64,000 nt of DNA from Blautia caecimuris (GTDB lineage: Bacteria; Bacillota; Clostridia; Lachnospirales; Lachnospiraceae), in contig NZ_JANJZT010000010.1 of NCBI RefSeq assembly GCF_024622975.1, positions 1 through 64,000 on the forward strand, in the 5' to 3' direction. Positions 8,452 to 17,425 of this stretch are shown in pieces. A model generated the notes under the pieces. It was not told the origin of the DNA and did no database searches. It saw nothing but the letters and a program-made list of their open reading frames with translations. Each line of letters begins with the position of its first letter. Position 1 is the stretch's first letter. Position numbers and translations under genes: made by a program.

Positions 8452-8716
8452 AATCCCCATGCGCCAGTGTACCGGGTGCAGGGAAATGAAAAACAAAAAA
8501 GAAATGATGCGGGTTTTGAAGACACCGGAAAATGAGATTCTTCTGGACACTACCGGAAGAAAAAACGGAAGGGGTGCTTACCTGTGCATTTCCATGGAAT
8601 GCCTGAATAAGGCAGTAAAGAATCACGGGATCGAACGTTCACTGAAAACAGAGATTCCGCAGGAGGTCTATGAAGACCTGAAAAAGGAGTTTGAAAAGCT
8701 TGAAAAACAGCAGTAA
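8435..8716 (+). CDS. rnpM: YlxR/RnpM, RNase P modulator (DUF448)
   Basis: 93 residues. Small nucleic-acid-binding protein encoded between nusA and infB. The B. subtilis homologue has been reported to bind the RNase P RNA. Hallmarks seen: PMRQCTGCREMKNKKEM at the N-terminus and GRKNGRGAYLCISMECL in the middle, with a Lys/Glu-rich C-terminus. The start at 8435 lies inside the end of nusA and gives the usual length. A frame-consistent ATG at 8393 would add 14 atypical residues. Confidence 0.9.
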   Translation: MKAKTKIPMRQCTGCREMKNKKEMMRVLKTPENEILLDTTGRKNGRGAYLCISMECLNKAVKNHGIERSLKTEIPQEVYEDLKKEFEKLEKQQ

Positions 8717-9017
8717 AGTTTTATCATTGGTAGGACTTGCCACAAGGGCGGGAAAAACCGTCAGTGGAGAATTTTCCACAGAAAAGTCCGTCAAAACAGG
8801 AAAAAGCTTTCTTGTTCTGGTGGCCGAAGACGCGTCAGAAAATACACGGAAGAAATTCCGGGACATGTGCGATTTTTACGAAGTACCGGTTTATGTTTTT
8901 GGAGATAAAGAGGAACTGGGAAAATACTGCGGAAGGGAATTCCGCGCCAGCCTTGCGGTTCAGGATGAAAATTTTGCGAAAGCAATCATGAAGGAACTTG
9001 AGAAATCACAGACCTGA
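8700..9017 (+). CDS. L7Ae-type ribosomal protein (YlxQ)
   Basis: 105 residues with an L7Ae/L30e fold: [18 protein letters not shown] near the start is the kink-turn RNA-binding segment, and [19 protein letters not shown] follows. In Firmicutes this gene sits between ylxR and infB and its product is thought to bind structured RNA. Start choice: TTG at 8700 has AAGGAG about ten bases upstream, while the in-frame TTG at 8691 has the same site with no spacing. It overlaps the rnpM stop, so translation is probably coupled. Confidence 0.88.
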   Translation: MKNSSKVLSLVGLATRAGKTVSGEFSTEKSVKTGKSFLVLVAEDASENTRKKFRDMCDFYEVPVYVFGDKEELGKYCGREFRASLAVQDENFAKAIMKELEKSQT

Positions 9018-9030
9018 AGGAGGAAATCGC

Positions 9031-11898
9031 ATGGCAAAAATCAGAGTGCATGAGCTGGCTGCCAGAATCGGCAGACAGAACAGAGAAGTCATAGAAGCTT
9101 TAAAAGAAAAAGGTGTGGAAGTCAAAAGCCATATGAGCAGTCTTGACGAAGCATCTGTTGCATATATTAACCAGAAATTTTTACACAGGGGAAAGGAGCA
9201 GATTACCAAGGTGGATAATTCCAGAACAGAAGAAAAGATGGTAACAGCGAAGCCGGAAGCAGAAAAAGCGGAGGCTCCCAAAAAGAAAAAAAATATTATT
9301 CGCGTGTATCACGCACAGAATGCCAGCGACGGAGGCAAAAACAGACCGAAACGTCAGGCACAGGATAAGAAACCGGGCGCAAGAGGCCCGCAGGCGGCAA
9401 AAGCGCCGAGAAATACAGAGGCAGCGCCAAAGAAACCTGCTGAAGCAGTAAAACGTCAGCCGGAGGCTCCGGCAGCAAAACCGGCGGAGCAGACAAAGGC
9501 GCCGGAAACAAAGAGCCAGGAAACAGCAGCGCAGAATCAGGGAAAGAACAGACCTTCCCAGGAGCGGGCAGGAGCAGGAAGAAACCAGAACCGTCAGCCA
9601 AGAGAGCGCAGAGAAGGAAGCCGTGACAACAATCGTGACGGACGTGACAGAAGCCGTGATTTCCGCGGTGGAGACAGAAGACCTTCTGACAACAGAGGCC
9701 AGGGACGTCCTCAGGGCGGCGGTCAGGGAAGACCTGCAAGAAATAACGACGGAAGACCGGTAAGAAACGGAGAGGGCGGAAATCGTCCGGTAAGAGGCGG
9801 TCAGGGCGGAAGACCTTCTGACAACAGAGGTCAGGGACGTCCTCAGGGCGGCGGTCAGGGAAGACCTGATGGAAACAACCGTTTCGGAGGTGGAAACCGT
9901 TCCGGTCAGCGTCCGGGAGGAAGAAGAAACGACGGTGATGCAGTATTTACTCCGGAGCTGACAAAGACTTCCAAGGACAGTAAGAGAGAGCGCGACAGAG
10001 AGAACAAAAACAAAAAGAAAGATTTTGATAAATCCCAGGGCGGCGGACACAGACCGAATCAGGGTGGAAGAAGAAACATGTCCAGACTTCCGAAAGCTCT
10101 TCAGAAGCCGGCTCCGCAGCCGAAGCAGGAAGAGAAGAAGCCGGAGATCAAGGAGATTACTCTTCCGGAGAAAATGACCATCCGCGAGCTTGCAGAGGCT
10201 ATGAAAATGCAGCCGTCTGTAATTGTGAAAAAGCTCTTTATGGAAGGAACCATGGTAACAGTAAACCATGAGATCGACTTTGAAAAGGCACAGGAAATTG
10301 CTCTGGGCTATGACATTATCGCAGAGCCTGAAGAAAAGGTAGACGTGATCGGAGAGCTTCTGAAAGAAGAGGAAGAGGATGAGGCTGATATGGTTTCCAG
10401 ACCTCCGGTAGTCTGCGTTATGGGTCACGTTGACCATGGTAAAACTTCTCTTCTTGACGCTATCCGTAACACAAATGTAACAAGAGGAGAGGCCGGCGGA
10501 ATCACACAGCACATTGGTGCTTACGTGGTAGAAAACAGCGGTCAGAAGATCACTTTCCTGGATACACCGGGACATGAGGCGTTTACAGCAATGCGTATGC
10601 GTGGCGCCAATGCAACAGATATCGCAGTTCTTGTTGTAGCGGCAGACGACGGTGTAATGCCTCAGACAGTAGAGGCCATCAGCCATGCAAAAGCGGCAGG
10701 CGTAGAGATCATTGTTGCCATTAACAAAATCGACAAGCCAAGCGCTAACGTAGAAAGAGTAAAACAGGAGCTTTCCGAGTATGAGCTGATTCCTGAGGAC
10801 TGGGGCGGAAGCACCATCTTTGTTCCGGTTTCCGCACACACAGGAGAGGGTATTGATACTCTTCTGGAAATGATCCTTCTTTCTGCGGAAGTATGCGAGC
10901 TGAAAGCAAACCCCAACCGTGCGGCAAGAGGTCTTGTGATCGAGGCTCAGCTTGACAAGGGCAAGGGCCCGGTTGCAACAATTCTGGTACAGAAGGGAAC
11001 CCTTCATGTAGGCGACTTTATTGCGGCAGGCGCATGCAGCGGTAAGGTACGTGCAATGATGGATGATAAGGGACGCAGAGTAAAAGAGGCAGGTCCTTCC
11101 ACTCCGGTTGAGATCCTGGGTCTGGGAGACGTTCCAAATGCAGGAGAGATCCTGATGTCCTTCCCAAGTGACAAGGAGGCCAAAAACTTTGCAGGAGCCT
11201 TTGTATCTGAGAACAAGAACCGTCTTCTTGAAGAAACAAAAGGCAAGCTTTCTCTGGATAATCTCTTTGATCAGATTCAGGCAAGCGATCTCAAAGAGCT
11301 TCCGCTTATTGTCAAGGCTGACGTACAGGGATCTGTGGAGGCTGTGAAACAGAGTCTTACCAAGCTGTCCAACGAAGAGGTTGTTGTCCGTGTGATCCAC
11401 GGAGGCGTCGGCGCAGTAAACGAATCTGACGTTTCTCTTGCAGCTACTTCCAATGCCATCATCATCGGATTTAACGTACGTCCGGATGCTATGGCAAAAC
11501 AGCTTGCAGATCAGGAAGGCGTAGATCTTCGTCTGTACAGAGTCATCTACCAGGCGATCGAAGATGTGGAAGCTGCCATGAAGGGTATGCTGGATCCGGT
11601 ATTCGAGGAAAAGGTGATCGGCCATGCGGAGGTTCGTCAGCTGTTCAAGGCTTCCGGAGTGGGAACTATTGCGGGAAGCTATGTGCTTGACGGTATTTTC
11701 CAGAGAAACTGCAAGGTTCGTATCACAAGAGAAGGCGAGCAGATCTTTGAGGGCGAGCTTGCATCTCTGAAGAGATTTAAAGATGATGTAAAAGAAGTAA
11801 AGGCAGGCTACGAGTGTGGTCTTGTATTTGACGGCTTTAATGATATTAAAGAAGAAGACCGCGTAGAGGCCTATATCATGGTAGAGGTACCAAGATAG
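9031..11898 (+). CDS. infB: translation initiation factor IF-2
   Basis: 955 residues. GTPase that places initiator tRNA and joins subunits. Order: N-terminal IF2_N domain ([20 protein letters not shown]), a long disordered linker (about 60-350) rich in Lys/Ala/Pro and then Arg-Gly-Gln, a second IF2_N domain (about 380-430), G domain with GHVDHGKT (about 466), DTPGHEAF and NKIDKP, then domains II, III (IF-2) and IV ending MVEVPR. GAAGGAGG eight bases upstream fixes the start at 9031. The linker contains an internal 59-bp duplication, listed separately. Confidence 0.97.
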   Translation: MAKIRVHELAARIGRQNREVIEALKEKGVEVKSHMSSLDEASVAYINQKFLHRGKEQITKVDNSRTEEKMVTAKPEAEKAEAPKKKKNIIRVYHAQNASDGGKNRPKRQAQDKKPGARGPQAAKAPRNTEAAPKKPAEAVKRQPEAPAAKPAEQTKAPETKSQETAAQNQGKNRPSQERAGAGRNQNRQPRERREGSRDNNRDGRDRSRDFRGGDRRPSDNRGQGRPQGGGQGRPARNNDGRPVRNGEGGNRPVRGGQGGRPSDNRGQGRPQGGGQGRPDGNNRFGGGNRSGQRPGGRRNDGDAVFTPELTKTSKDSKRERDRENKNKKKDFDKSQGGGHRPNQGGRRNMSRLPKALQKPAPQPKQEEKKPEIKEITLPEKMTIRELAEAMKMQPSVIVKKLFMEGTMVTVNHEIDFEKAQEIALGYDIIAEPEEKVDVIGELLKEEEEDEADMVSRPPVVCVMGHVDHGKTSLLDAIRNTNVTRGEAGGITQHIGAYVVENSGQKITFLDTPGHEAFTAMRMRGANATDIAVLVVAADDGVMPQTVEAISHAKAAGVEIIVAINKIDKPSANVERVKQELSEYELIPEDWGGSTIFVPVSAHTGEGIDTLLEMILLSAEVCELKANPNRAARGLVIEAQLDKGKGPVATILVQKGTLHVGDFIAAGACSGKVRAMMDDKGRRVKEAGPSTPVEILGLGDVPNAGEILMSFPSDKEAKNFAGAFVSENKNRLLEETKGKLSLDNLFDQIQASDLKELPLIVKADVQGSVEAVKQSLTKLSNEEVVVRVIHGGVGAVNESDVSLAATSNAIIIGFNVRPDAMAKQLADQEGVDLRLYRVIYQAIEDVEAAMKGMLDPVFEEKVIGHAEVRQLFKASGVGTIAGSYVLDGIFQRNCKVRITREGEQIFEGELASLKRFKDDVKEVKAGYECGLVFDGFNDIKEEDRVEAYIMVEVPR
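9678..9868 (+). repeat. 59-bp direct repeat inside infB linker
   Basis: 9678-9736 and 9810-9868 differ at one base and encode the same [19 protein letters not shown] stretch. They are in frame and lie in the disordered Arg/Gly/Gln-rich linker, so copy number could vary without disrupting IF-2. Confidence 0.85.
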
Positions 11899-11910
11899 GA
11901 GTGAGCATAA

Positions 11911-12294
11911 ATGAGAAAAAACAGCATTAAGAATACAAGGATCAACGGAGAAGTTCTGAAAGAATTAAGCTCCATTATCCGGGGTGAGATCAAAGACCCC
12001 CGTATTCATCCCATGACATCTGTCATGGCTGTAGAAGTGGCTCCTGATTTAAAAACATGTAAGGCATATATCAGCGTTCTGGGAAATGACGAGGCAAAAA
12101 AAGCCACGATCACAGGTCTGAAAAGCGCAGAGGGCTATATCAGACGCCAGCTTGCAAAGAACCTGAATCTCAGAAACACGCCGGAAATCCGTTTTATCCT
12201 GGACGAATCCATTGAGTATGGAGTAAACATGTCGAAAATGATCGATGAAGTGACCAGAAAAGATGCTTCTTCTGAGAAGCCTGAGGAAGAATAA
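11911..12294 (+). CDS. rbfA: 30S ribosome-binding factor A
   Basis: 127 residues. KH-like cold-shock protein that assists late 16S rRNA maturation. Recognisable by RINGEVLKELSSIIRGEIKD, DPRIHPMTSVMAVEVAPDL, the Ala-kinked helix region SAEGYIRRQLAKNLNLR and PEIRFILDESIEYG. The acidic tail is short. It follows infB by 12 bases with a GGAGTGAG site, in the conserved infB-rbfA-nrnA-truB order. Confidence 0.95.
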   Translation: MRKNSIKNTRINGEVLKELSSIIRGEIKDPRIHPMTSVMAVEVAPDLKTCKAYISVLGNDEAKKATITGLKSAEGYIRRQLAKNLNLRNTPEIRFILDESIEYGVNMSKMIDEVTRKDASSEKPEEE

Positions 12295-12305
12295 GAGGGA
12301 TGGAT

Positions 12306-13271
12306 ATGAAGAATATTTCAGAGGTACTGACTGGTGTAAAAACAATGGGAATCGCCGGACACATCAGACCGGACGGGGACTGTGTAGGCTCCTGTATGGC
12401 GCTATATCTTTATGTGACAGAGCATTTCCCGGAAATTGATGTCAGGATATATCTGGATCATCCCAAGCCTGTCTTTTCTCATATTGACAGAATCGGCGAT
12501 ATCCGTACAGAGACAGACGGAGACAGAGAGTTTGATCTCTTTGTAACCTGCGACGTAAGCGCGCGGGACCGTCTGGCTGTGGCGGACGAATATTTTGACA
12601 GGGCAAAAAAGACGGTGTGCATTGATCATCATGTCAGCAATCCGGGATTTGCGGACATCAATCATGTAAGAGGGGATGTCAGCTCCTGCTGCGAGGTCCT
12701 TTACGGACTTCTGGATGCAGACAAAGTAGACCGTCCGGTTGCGGCTGCCATTTATACAGGCATGATCCACGATACCGGAGTATTCCAGTATTCTTCCACC
12801 TCTCCGGAAACCATGAGAATTGCCGGAGAACTGATGAAAACAGGATTTGAGTTTAACCGGATCATTGATCAGTCATTTTATGAGAAAACCTATATTCAGA
12901 ATCAGGTTATGGGAAGGGTGCTGGCAGAAAGCATCCTGCTTATGAACGGCGCGTGCATTATCGGTTATCTGCGCAAAAAAGACATGGAGTTTTATGGTGT
13001 GGACGGCAAGGATCTGGACGGCATTGTCAGTCAGCTGCGTCTTACTAAAGGCGTGGAAGTTGCCATGTTCCTTTATGAGACAGAAACTCAGACCTTTAAG
13101 GTTTCCTTAAGATCCAACGGTCATGTGGATGTCAGCAGAATTGCAGTTTATTTTGGAGGAGGCGGCCACACAAGAGCTGCCGGCTGCGATCTTCAGGGCT
13201 CCATGTATGATGTGATCAACAATGTGACAAGAGAGATCGAACGTCAGATCTGTATGGAGAAAGTCAGATGA
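12306..13271 (+). CDS. nrnA: DHH/DHHA1 oligoribonuclease / pAp phosphatase NrnA
   Basis: 321 residues. Mn-dependent phosphoesterase that degrades very short RNAs and hydrolyses pAp. Seen: GHIRPDGDCVGS (motif I), TCDVSARDRL (motif II), the DHH signature in CIDHHVSNPGFAD, a second-domain linker, and the DHHA1 substrate-binding GGGGHTRAAGC near the C-terminus. Two ATGs are available (12300 and 12306). GAGGG is six bases before the second and touches the first, so I prefer 12306. The stop overlaps the truB start (ATGA). Confidence 0.92.
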   Translation: MKNISEVLTGVKTMGIAGHIRPDGDCVGSCMALYLYVTEHFPEIDVRIYLDHPKPVFSHIDRIGDIRTETDGDREFDLFVTCDVSARDRLAVADEYFDRAKKTVCIDHHVSNPGFADINHVRGDVSSCCEVLYGLLDADKVDRPVAAAIYTGMIHDTGVFQYSSTSPETMRIAGELMKTGFEFNRIIDQSFYEKTYIQNQVMGRVLAESILLMNGACIIGYLRKKDMEFYGVDGKDLDGIVSQLRLTKGVEVAMFLYETETQTFKVSLRSNGHVDVSRIAVYFGGGGHTRAAGCDLQGSMYDVINNVTREIERQICMEKVR

Positions 13272-14155
13272 TGGATGGAGTTTTGAACGTCAGGAAAGAA
13301 AAGGGATTTACTTCCCACGATGTGGTGGCAAAGCTCCGCGGAATCCTGCACATGAAGAAAATCGGTCACACAGGAACTCTGGATCCGGAAGCAGAGGGGG
13401 TTCTTCCTGTTGTTCTTGGAAAAGCCACCCGACTTGTGGATATGCTGACAGAAAAAGAAAAAACTTATGAGGCGCTTCTGCATCTGGGAATTGAAACAGA
13501 TACCCAGGATATGACGGGAACGGTATTAAAAGAGCTTCCTGTCACAGTTACGGAAGAGGATGTAAAAAAAGAACTAGAAAGCTTTCTGGGAGAACAGCAG
13601 CAGATCCCGCCCATGTATTCTGCACTGAAAGTGGACGGAAAAAAACTGTATGAACTGGCCAGAGAAGGGAAAACTGTAGAACGTAAGCCAAGAACCGTAT
13701 ACTTTCGGGAAATCAGCATACTGGAAATGAAGCTTCCTCTTGTAAGGATTTCTGTTACCTGCAGTAAGGGTACTTATATCCGTACGCTTTGTCACGATAT
13801 CGGGCAGAAGCTGGGCTGCGGAGGGTGTATGGAAGAACTGCTCCGCACAAGATCCGGTCAGTTTGCTCTGGCAGACAGCCTGACTCTTGATCAGATCCAG
13901 ACGCTTACGGATCAGGGAGAAATAGAAAAGCATCTGATCGGGATTGAGGAAATCCTGGGAGAGCATCCTGTCCTTTTTGGCCGGAAAATGGCAGACAGGC
14001 TTCTGAAAAACGGAAATCCTGTAACAGAGGCGCTGACAGAAGGCAGCTACAGAGACGGATGGGTGCGGATGTATACAAGCGAAGGTGAGTTTATCGGAAT
14101 TTACCAGTGGCATCAGGCAAGTGAAAACTACCGTCCGGTCAAGATGTTTTTATAA
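13268..14155 (+). CDS. truB: tRNA pseudouridine(55) synthase TruB
   Basis: 295 residues. Converts U55 of the tRNA T-loop to pseudouridine. The catalytic motif GHTGTLDPEAEGVLP with the nucleophilic Asp is at about residues 37-51. KTYEALLHLGIETDTQDMTG and QIPPMYSALKVDGKKLYELA follow, and the C-terminal domain resembles a PUA. Translationally coupled to nrnA through a 4-bp overlap. Confidence 0.96.
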   Translation: MMDGVLNVRKEKGFTSHDVVAKLRGILHMKKIGHTGTLDPEAEGVLPVVLGKATRLVDMLTEKEKTYEALLHLGIETDTQDMTGTVLKELPVTVTEEDVKKELESFLGEQQQIPPMYSALKVDGKKLYELAREGKTVERKPRTVYFREISILEMKLPLVRISVTCSKGTYIRTLCHDIGQKLGCGGCMEELLRTRSGQFALADSLTLDQIQTLTDQGEIEKHLIGIEEILGEHPVLFGRKMADRLLKNGNPVTEALTEGSYRDGWVRMYTSEGEFIGIYQWHQASENYRPVKMFL

Positions 14156-14176
14156 TACAGGCATCAGGAGTAAGAC

Positions 14177-15073
14177 ATGGAATACATGAGAATCGAAGAT
14201 CAGTTTCCCAGACTGAACAACTGTGCAGTAACTCTGGGGAAGTTTGACGGCATCCACCGGGGACACAGGAAACTGATGGACAAAATTCTGGAGCGGAAAA
14301 AAGAAACCGGAGTCCAGGCAGTTGTGCTGGCCTTTGTTTCTGACAGAAAAACAGTTCTTACAAATTCAGAGCGCAGAGATTTTCTGGAACACATGGGAGC
14401 AGATATCCTGCTGGAATGTCCGCTGACCAGTGACATCAGGCATATGAAGGCGGATACGTTTGTCCGTCAGGTGCTGGCAGGCTCTCTGAAAGCATCCTAC
14501 GTGGCGATCGGAGAAGATTTTCGCTTTGGCTTTGAGCGAAAGGGGACTCCGGAATTTCTGAAAAAATCCGGTGTGAAATACGGATTTGAGGTGGAAATCC
14601 TTCTAAAGGAGATGGATGGTTCCAGGAAGATCAGCAGTACCTACATCAGAGAGGAACTTGCAAAAGGAAATATGGAAAAAGTATCTTCCCTGCTGGGATT
14701 TGATTATTTTGTTTCCGGGATTGTAGAGCATGGAAGAGGAATGGGACGCCGGGAATTTTTTCCTACTGCAAACCTGATCCCCTTGCCGGAAAAGCTTCTG
14801 CCTCCAAATGGTGTCTATATTACTCTGTCCAGCTTCGGACAGGAGATTTATCCGGGCATTACCAATGTGGGATATAAACCAACGGTAGGGGAAAACTTTA
14901 TCGGAGTGGAATCCTATCTTTTTGACTGTGAAAAAAACCTTTATGGAAAAAACTGTACTGTAGAATTCAGGAAATTTCTCAGAAAAGAACAGCGGTTTTC
15001 TTCCTATGAAGCTCTGAAAGAGCAGATACAGAAGGATATCCGGATGGGCGAGGAATATTTTCGCAGGGACTGA
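14177..15073 (+). CDS. ribF: bifunctional riboflavin kinase / FAD synthetase
   Basis: 298 residues. Makes FMN and FAD from riboflavin. The N-terminal nucleotidyltransferase domain has TLGKFDGIHRGHRKLMD (HxGH-type) and ISSTYIREELAKGNMEKVSS. The C-terminal kinase domain has GRREFFPTANL and GITNVGYKPTVG with a catalytic Glu in VESYLFD. It follows truB by 21 bases and closes the conserved rimP-to-ribF operon. Confidence 0.95.
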   Translation: MEYMRIEDQFPRLNNCAVTLGKFDGIHRGHRKLMDKILERKKETGVQAVVLAFVSDRKTVLTNSERRDFLEHMGADILLECPLTSDIRHMKADTFVRQVLAGSLKASYVAIGEDFRFGFERKGTPEFLKKSGVKYGFEVEILLKEMDGSRKISSTYIREELAKGNMEKVSSLLGFDYFVSGIVEHGRGMGRREFFPTANLIPLPEKLLPPNGVYITLSSFGQEIYPGITNVGYKPTVGENFIGVESYLFDCEKNLYGKNCTVEFRKFLRKEQRFSSYEALKEQIQKDIRMGEEYFRRD

Positions 15074-15152
15074 TCGGTTCTGAACAGCTACCGGTATTTT
15101 CTGTAAGAGGAGGAATATTGATAAAAGGAGAATATACAAGGGAGAACAGAGA

Positions 15153-16793
15153 ATGGCAGGGATTATTCTAGGTTTGATGGGCGGCCTTGGCATGTTTTTG
15201 TACGGCATGAAGCTTATGAGTGACGCGCTGGAAAAAGCGGCAGGGGCCAAAATGAGAAGTATTCTGGAGTTTTTCACCAAAACTCCTTTGAGGGGTATTC
15301 TCGTCGGAACATTTTTTACGGCGGTAATCCAGTCCTCAAGCGCGTCTACTGTTATGGTAGTCAGCTTTGTAAACTCCGGTCTGATGAATCTTTATCAGGC
15401 GGCGGGAGTGATCATGGGTGCCAATATTGGCACTACAGTAACTTCGCAGCTGATTTCTTTGAATCTGTCTGCGCTTGCGCCGGCAATCGTTATGGTCGGT
15501 GTGGTTATGGTAATGTTCTGCAAAAAAACAAAGATACAGAGAGCGGGAGAGGTTCTTCTGGGCTTCGGTATTTTGTTTATGGGACTTTCAGGAATGTCCG
15601 ATTCCATGTCAGTTCTTCGTGAATCGCCACAGGTAGTGGAGATCATGAGCTCTCTGACCAGTCATTTCCTGGCAGTTATGGTAGGACTTGTTGTAACAAC
15701 TGTGCTTCAGAGCTCTTCTGCTACAGTAGGTATTGTTCTTCTGCTGGCACAGCAGGGACTTCTGGATATCCGCATCTGCTACTTTATTATTTTCGGATGC
15801 AACATTGGTTCCTGTGTATCTGCGCTGCTTGCAGCGATCAATGGAAAGAAGATTGCAAAACGTGCAGCACTGATTCATCTTTTCTTCAACATTATCGGTA
15901 CCGGAATCATGTATGTGGTATTCAGCTTTGCGCTGGAACCGATCACAGGCTTTATCAGCATGATCTCTCACGGCAATATTGCAAGAGAGGTGGCAAATGC
16001 CCATACTCTGATCAAGCTGGTGGAAGTACTTCTTCTGTTTCCGTTTATCAAACAGATCGTCAAACTTACAGGATTCTTTGTACGGGATGAAGAAAAGGTA
16101 TCACCCCAGGAATTCCAGCTTCAGTACATTGGAGCAAAATCCGTATTTTCACCTGCAACTGCAGTGTTTGAGGCAACCAGAGAAATGGAACGCATGGGAA
16201 AAATCGCTATTGAGAACCTGAGACATTCCATGGACGCTTTATTTACCATGAATGACAGGGAAATCCAGGAGGTCTATGAGACAGAAGATCAGATCAACTT
16301 CCTGAACCATGCGATTACAGATTATCTTGTAAAGGTAAACCAGACTACCATTCCTACTGAAGATAAAAAGAGCATCGGCGGTCTGTTCCATGTAGTCAAT
16401 GATATTGAACGAATCGGCGATCATGCGGAAAACGTGGCAGACGCTGCCAGAAAACGCATGGAAGATCAGGTGGAATTCAGTCCCCAGGCAAAGCGGGAAC
16501 TCAGTGAAATGCTGGATGCGGTCGTCACCATCACAACCTATGCTCTGGATATGTTCTCTCATAATAATCAGGAACATATGCAGGAGATTCTTGATCTGGA
16601 AAACAAGGTGGACCGTATGGAAAGAGAGCTTCAGGAATCTCATATTCAGCGTCTTACAAGAAATGAATGTACGGCAGAAGCAGGCATGATGTTCTCAGAT
16701 CTTCTTTCCGGACTGGAGCGTGTGGCAGACCATGCAACCAACATTGCTTTCTCTCTTACAGAGGAAGACAGTACAGATTCTGTAAAAAAATAA
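15153..16793 (+). CDS. Na+/phosphate cotransporter with C-terminal PhoU domain
   Basis: 546 residues. Two inverted Na_Pi_cotrans repeats, each with the QSSSA signature (VIQSSSASTVMVVSFV near 55 and VLQSSSATVGIVLLLA near 187), make up the membrane half. The C-terminal ~230 residues are a PhoU-like four-helix domain (REMERMGKIAIENLRHSM, NDIERIGDHAENVAD, LERVADHATNIA). The family imports phosphate or related anions with sodium. It sits 79 bp after ribF, with GGGAGAAC at the start, and may share the ribF transcript. Specificity is inferred. Confidence 0.9.
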   Translation: MAGIILGLMGGLGMFLYGMKLMSDALEKAAGAKMRSILEFFTKTPLRGILVGTFFTAVIQSSSASTVMVVSFVNSGLMNLYQAAGVIMGANIGTTVTSQLISLNLSALAPAIVMVGVVMVMFCKKTKIQRAGEVLLGFGILFMGLSGMSDSMSVLRESPQVVEIMSSLTSHFLAVMVGLVVTTVLQSSSATVGIVLLLAQQGLLDIRICYFIIFGCNIGSCVSALLAAINGKKIAKRAALIHLFFNIIGTGIMYVVFSFALEPITGFISMISHGNIAREVANAHTLIKLVEVLLLFPFIKQIVKLTGFFVRDEEKVSPQEFQLQYIGAKSVFSPATAVFEATREMERMGKIAIENLRHSMDALFTMNDREIQEVYETEDQINFLNHAITDYLVKVNQTTIPTEDKKSIGGLFHVVNDIERIGDHAENVADAARKRMEDQVEFSPQAKRELSEMLDAVVTITTYALDMFSHNNQEHMQEILDLENKVDRMERELQESHIQRLTRNECTAEAGMMFSDLLSGLERVADHATNIAFSLTEEDSTDSVKK

Positions 16794-16800
16794 ATAATCA

Positions 16801-16829
16801 TTTACAGCCAATATCTTTTGTGCTATACT
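16801..16829 (+). promoter_or_regulatory. promoter of rpsO
   Basis: TTTACA, 17-bp spacer, TATACT, immediately after the Na/Pi transporter gene. Transcription would start about 120 bases before rpsO. Confidence 0.75.
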
Positions 16830-16835
16830 GGTTTA

Positions 16836-16953
16836 GGTGTGAATCAGCCCGTATCCAGAGACAGGAATCTCCAACCATTTCTTAATACGAGGCGGTCAGA
16901 AAAAGATGTCCTGAGGACAATCTGAAAAATAATATTTTAAGGAGGAAATCACA
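16836..16953 (+). promoter_or_regulatory. rpsO mRNA leader, candidate S15 autoregulatory element
   Basis: A 118-nt leader with a two-step hairpin next to the ribosome site: TCAGA (16896) pairs with TCTGA (16921), enclosing GTCC/GGAC. S15 represses its own translation through varied leader structures in many bacteria. No family model could be run, so the role is inferred from position and structure. Confidence 0.4.
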
Positions 16954-17220
16954 ATGATTTCAAAAGAGAAAAAACAGGCAATTATGAAAGAATATGCAAG
17001 ATGCGAGGGTGACACAGGTTCACCGGAGGTACAGGTTGCAGTTCTTACAGCAAGAATTCAGGAGCTTACAGAGCATTTACAGACACATCACAAAGATCAT
17101 CATTCCAGAAGAGGTCTTCTGAAGATGGTTGGTCAGAGAAGAGGTCTGCTGGCATACCTGAAAAAAACAGACATCGAAAGATACCGTGCACTGATTGAAA
17201 AATTAGGTTTAAGAAAATAA
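16954..17220 (+). CDS. rpsO: 30S ribosomal protein S15
   Basis: 88 residues, standard length. Binds the central domain of 16S rRNA early in 30S assembly. Seen: [20 protein letters not shown] and [20 protein letters not shown], ending [16 protein letters not shown] sits eight bases before the ATG. It has its own promoter and terminator and lies directly upstream of pnp, the classic rpsO-pnp pair. Confidence 0.98.
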   Translation: MISKEKKQAIMKEYARCEGDTGSPEVQVAVLTARIQELTEHLQTHHKDHHSRRGLLKMVGQRRGLLAYLKKTDIERYRALIEKLGLRK

Positions 17221-17233
17221 TTAGTTTGCGGAA

Positions 17234-17259
17234 GGGCGGATTTCCATCCGCCCTGTTTT
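17234..17259 (+). terminator. intrinsic terminator after rpsO
   Basis: GGGCGGAT-TTCC-ATCCGCCC, then TGTTTTA. Confidence 0.9.
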
Positions 17260-17425
17260 ACTACAAAAAAGAAGGGGAATTATGCTGTTCTTCTGAAATC
17301 AGGGAGTAATTTCCGAGACTACTGAAAAGCCCGTGTGGAGAGTCAGGCGGTTTTTTCAGTTGTTTCGGACTCCTGTTCGACAGGGCAGCAAACAGCCCGT
17401 ACAATATTAAAAAAGGAGAAAAACT
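17260..17425 (+). promoter_or_regulatory. pnp leader region, several short hairpins
   Basis: 166 nt with no gene. CTGAAAA (17322) can pair with TTTTCAG (17353), and CCTGT-TCG-ACAGG (17372-17384) forms a small hairpin. pnp leaders are often cleaved and autoregulated in other bacteria, so this is a candidate for that. No clear promoter is seen. Confidence 0.3.

Noticed and set aside
9181-11625. 814-codon open frame on the minus strand
   Set aside because: Antisense shadow of infB. It is Leu/Ser/Cys-rich with no domain, caused by codon bias of the real gene.
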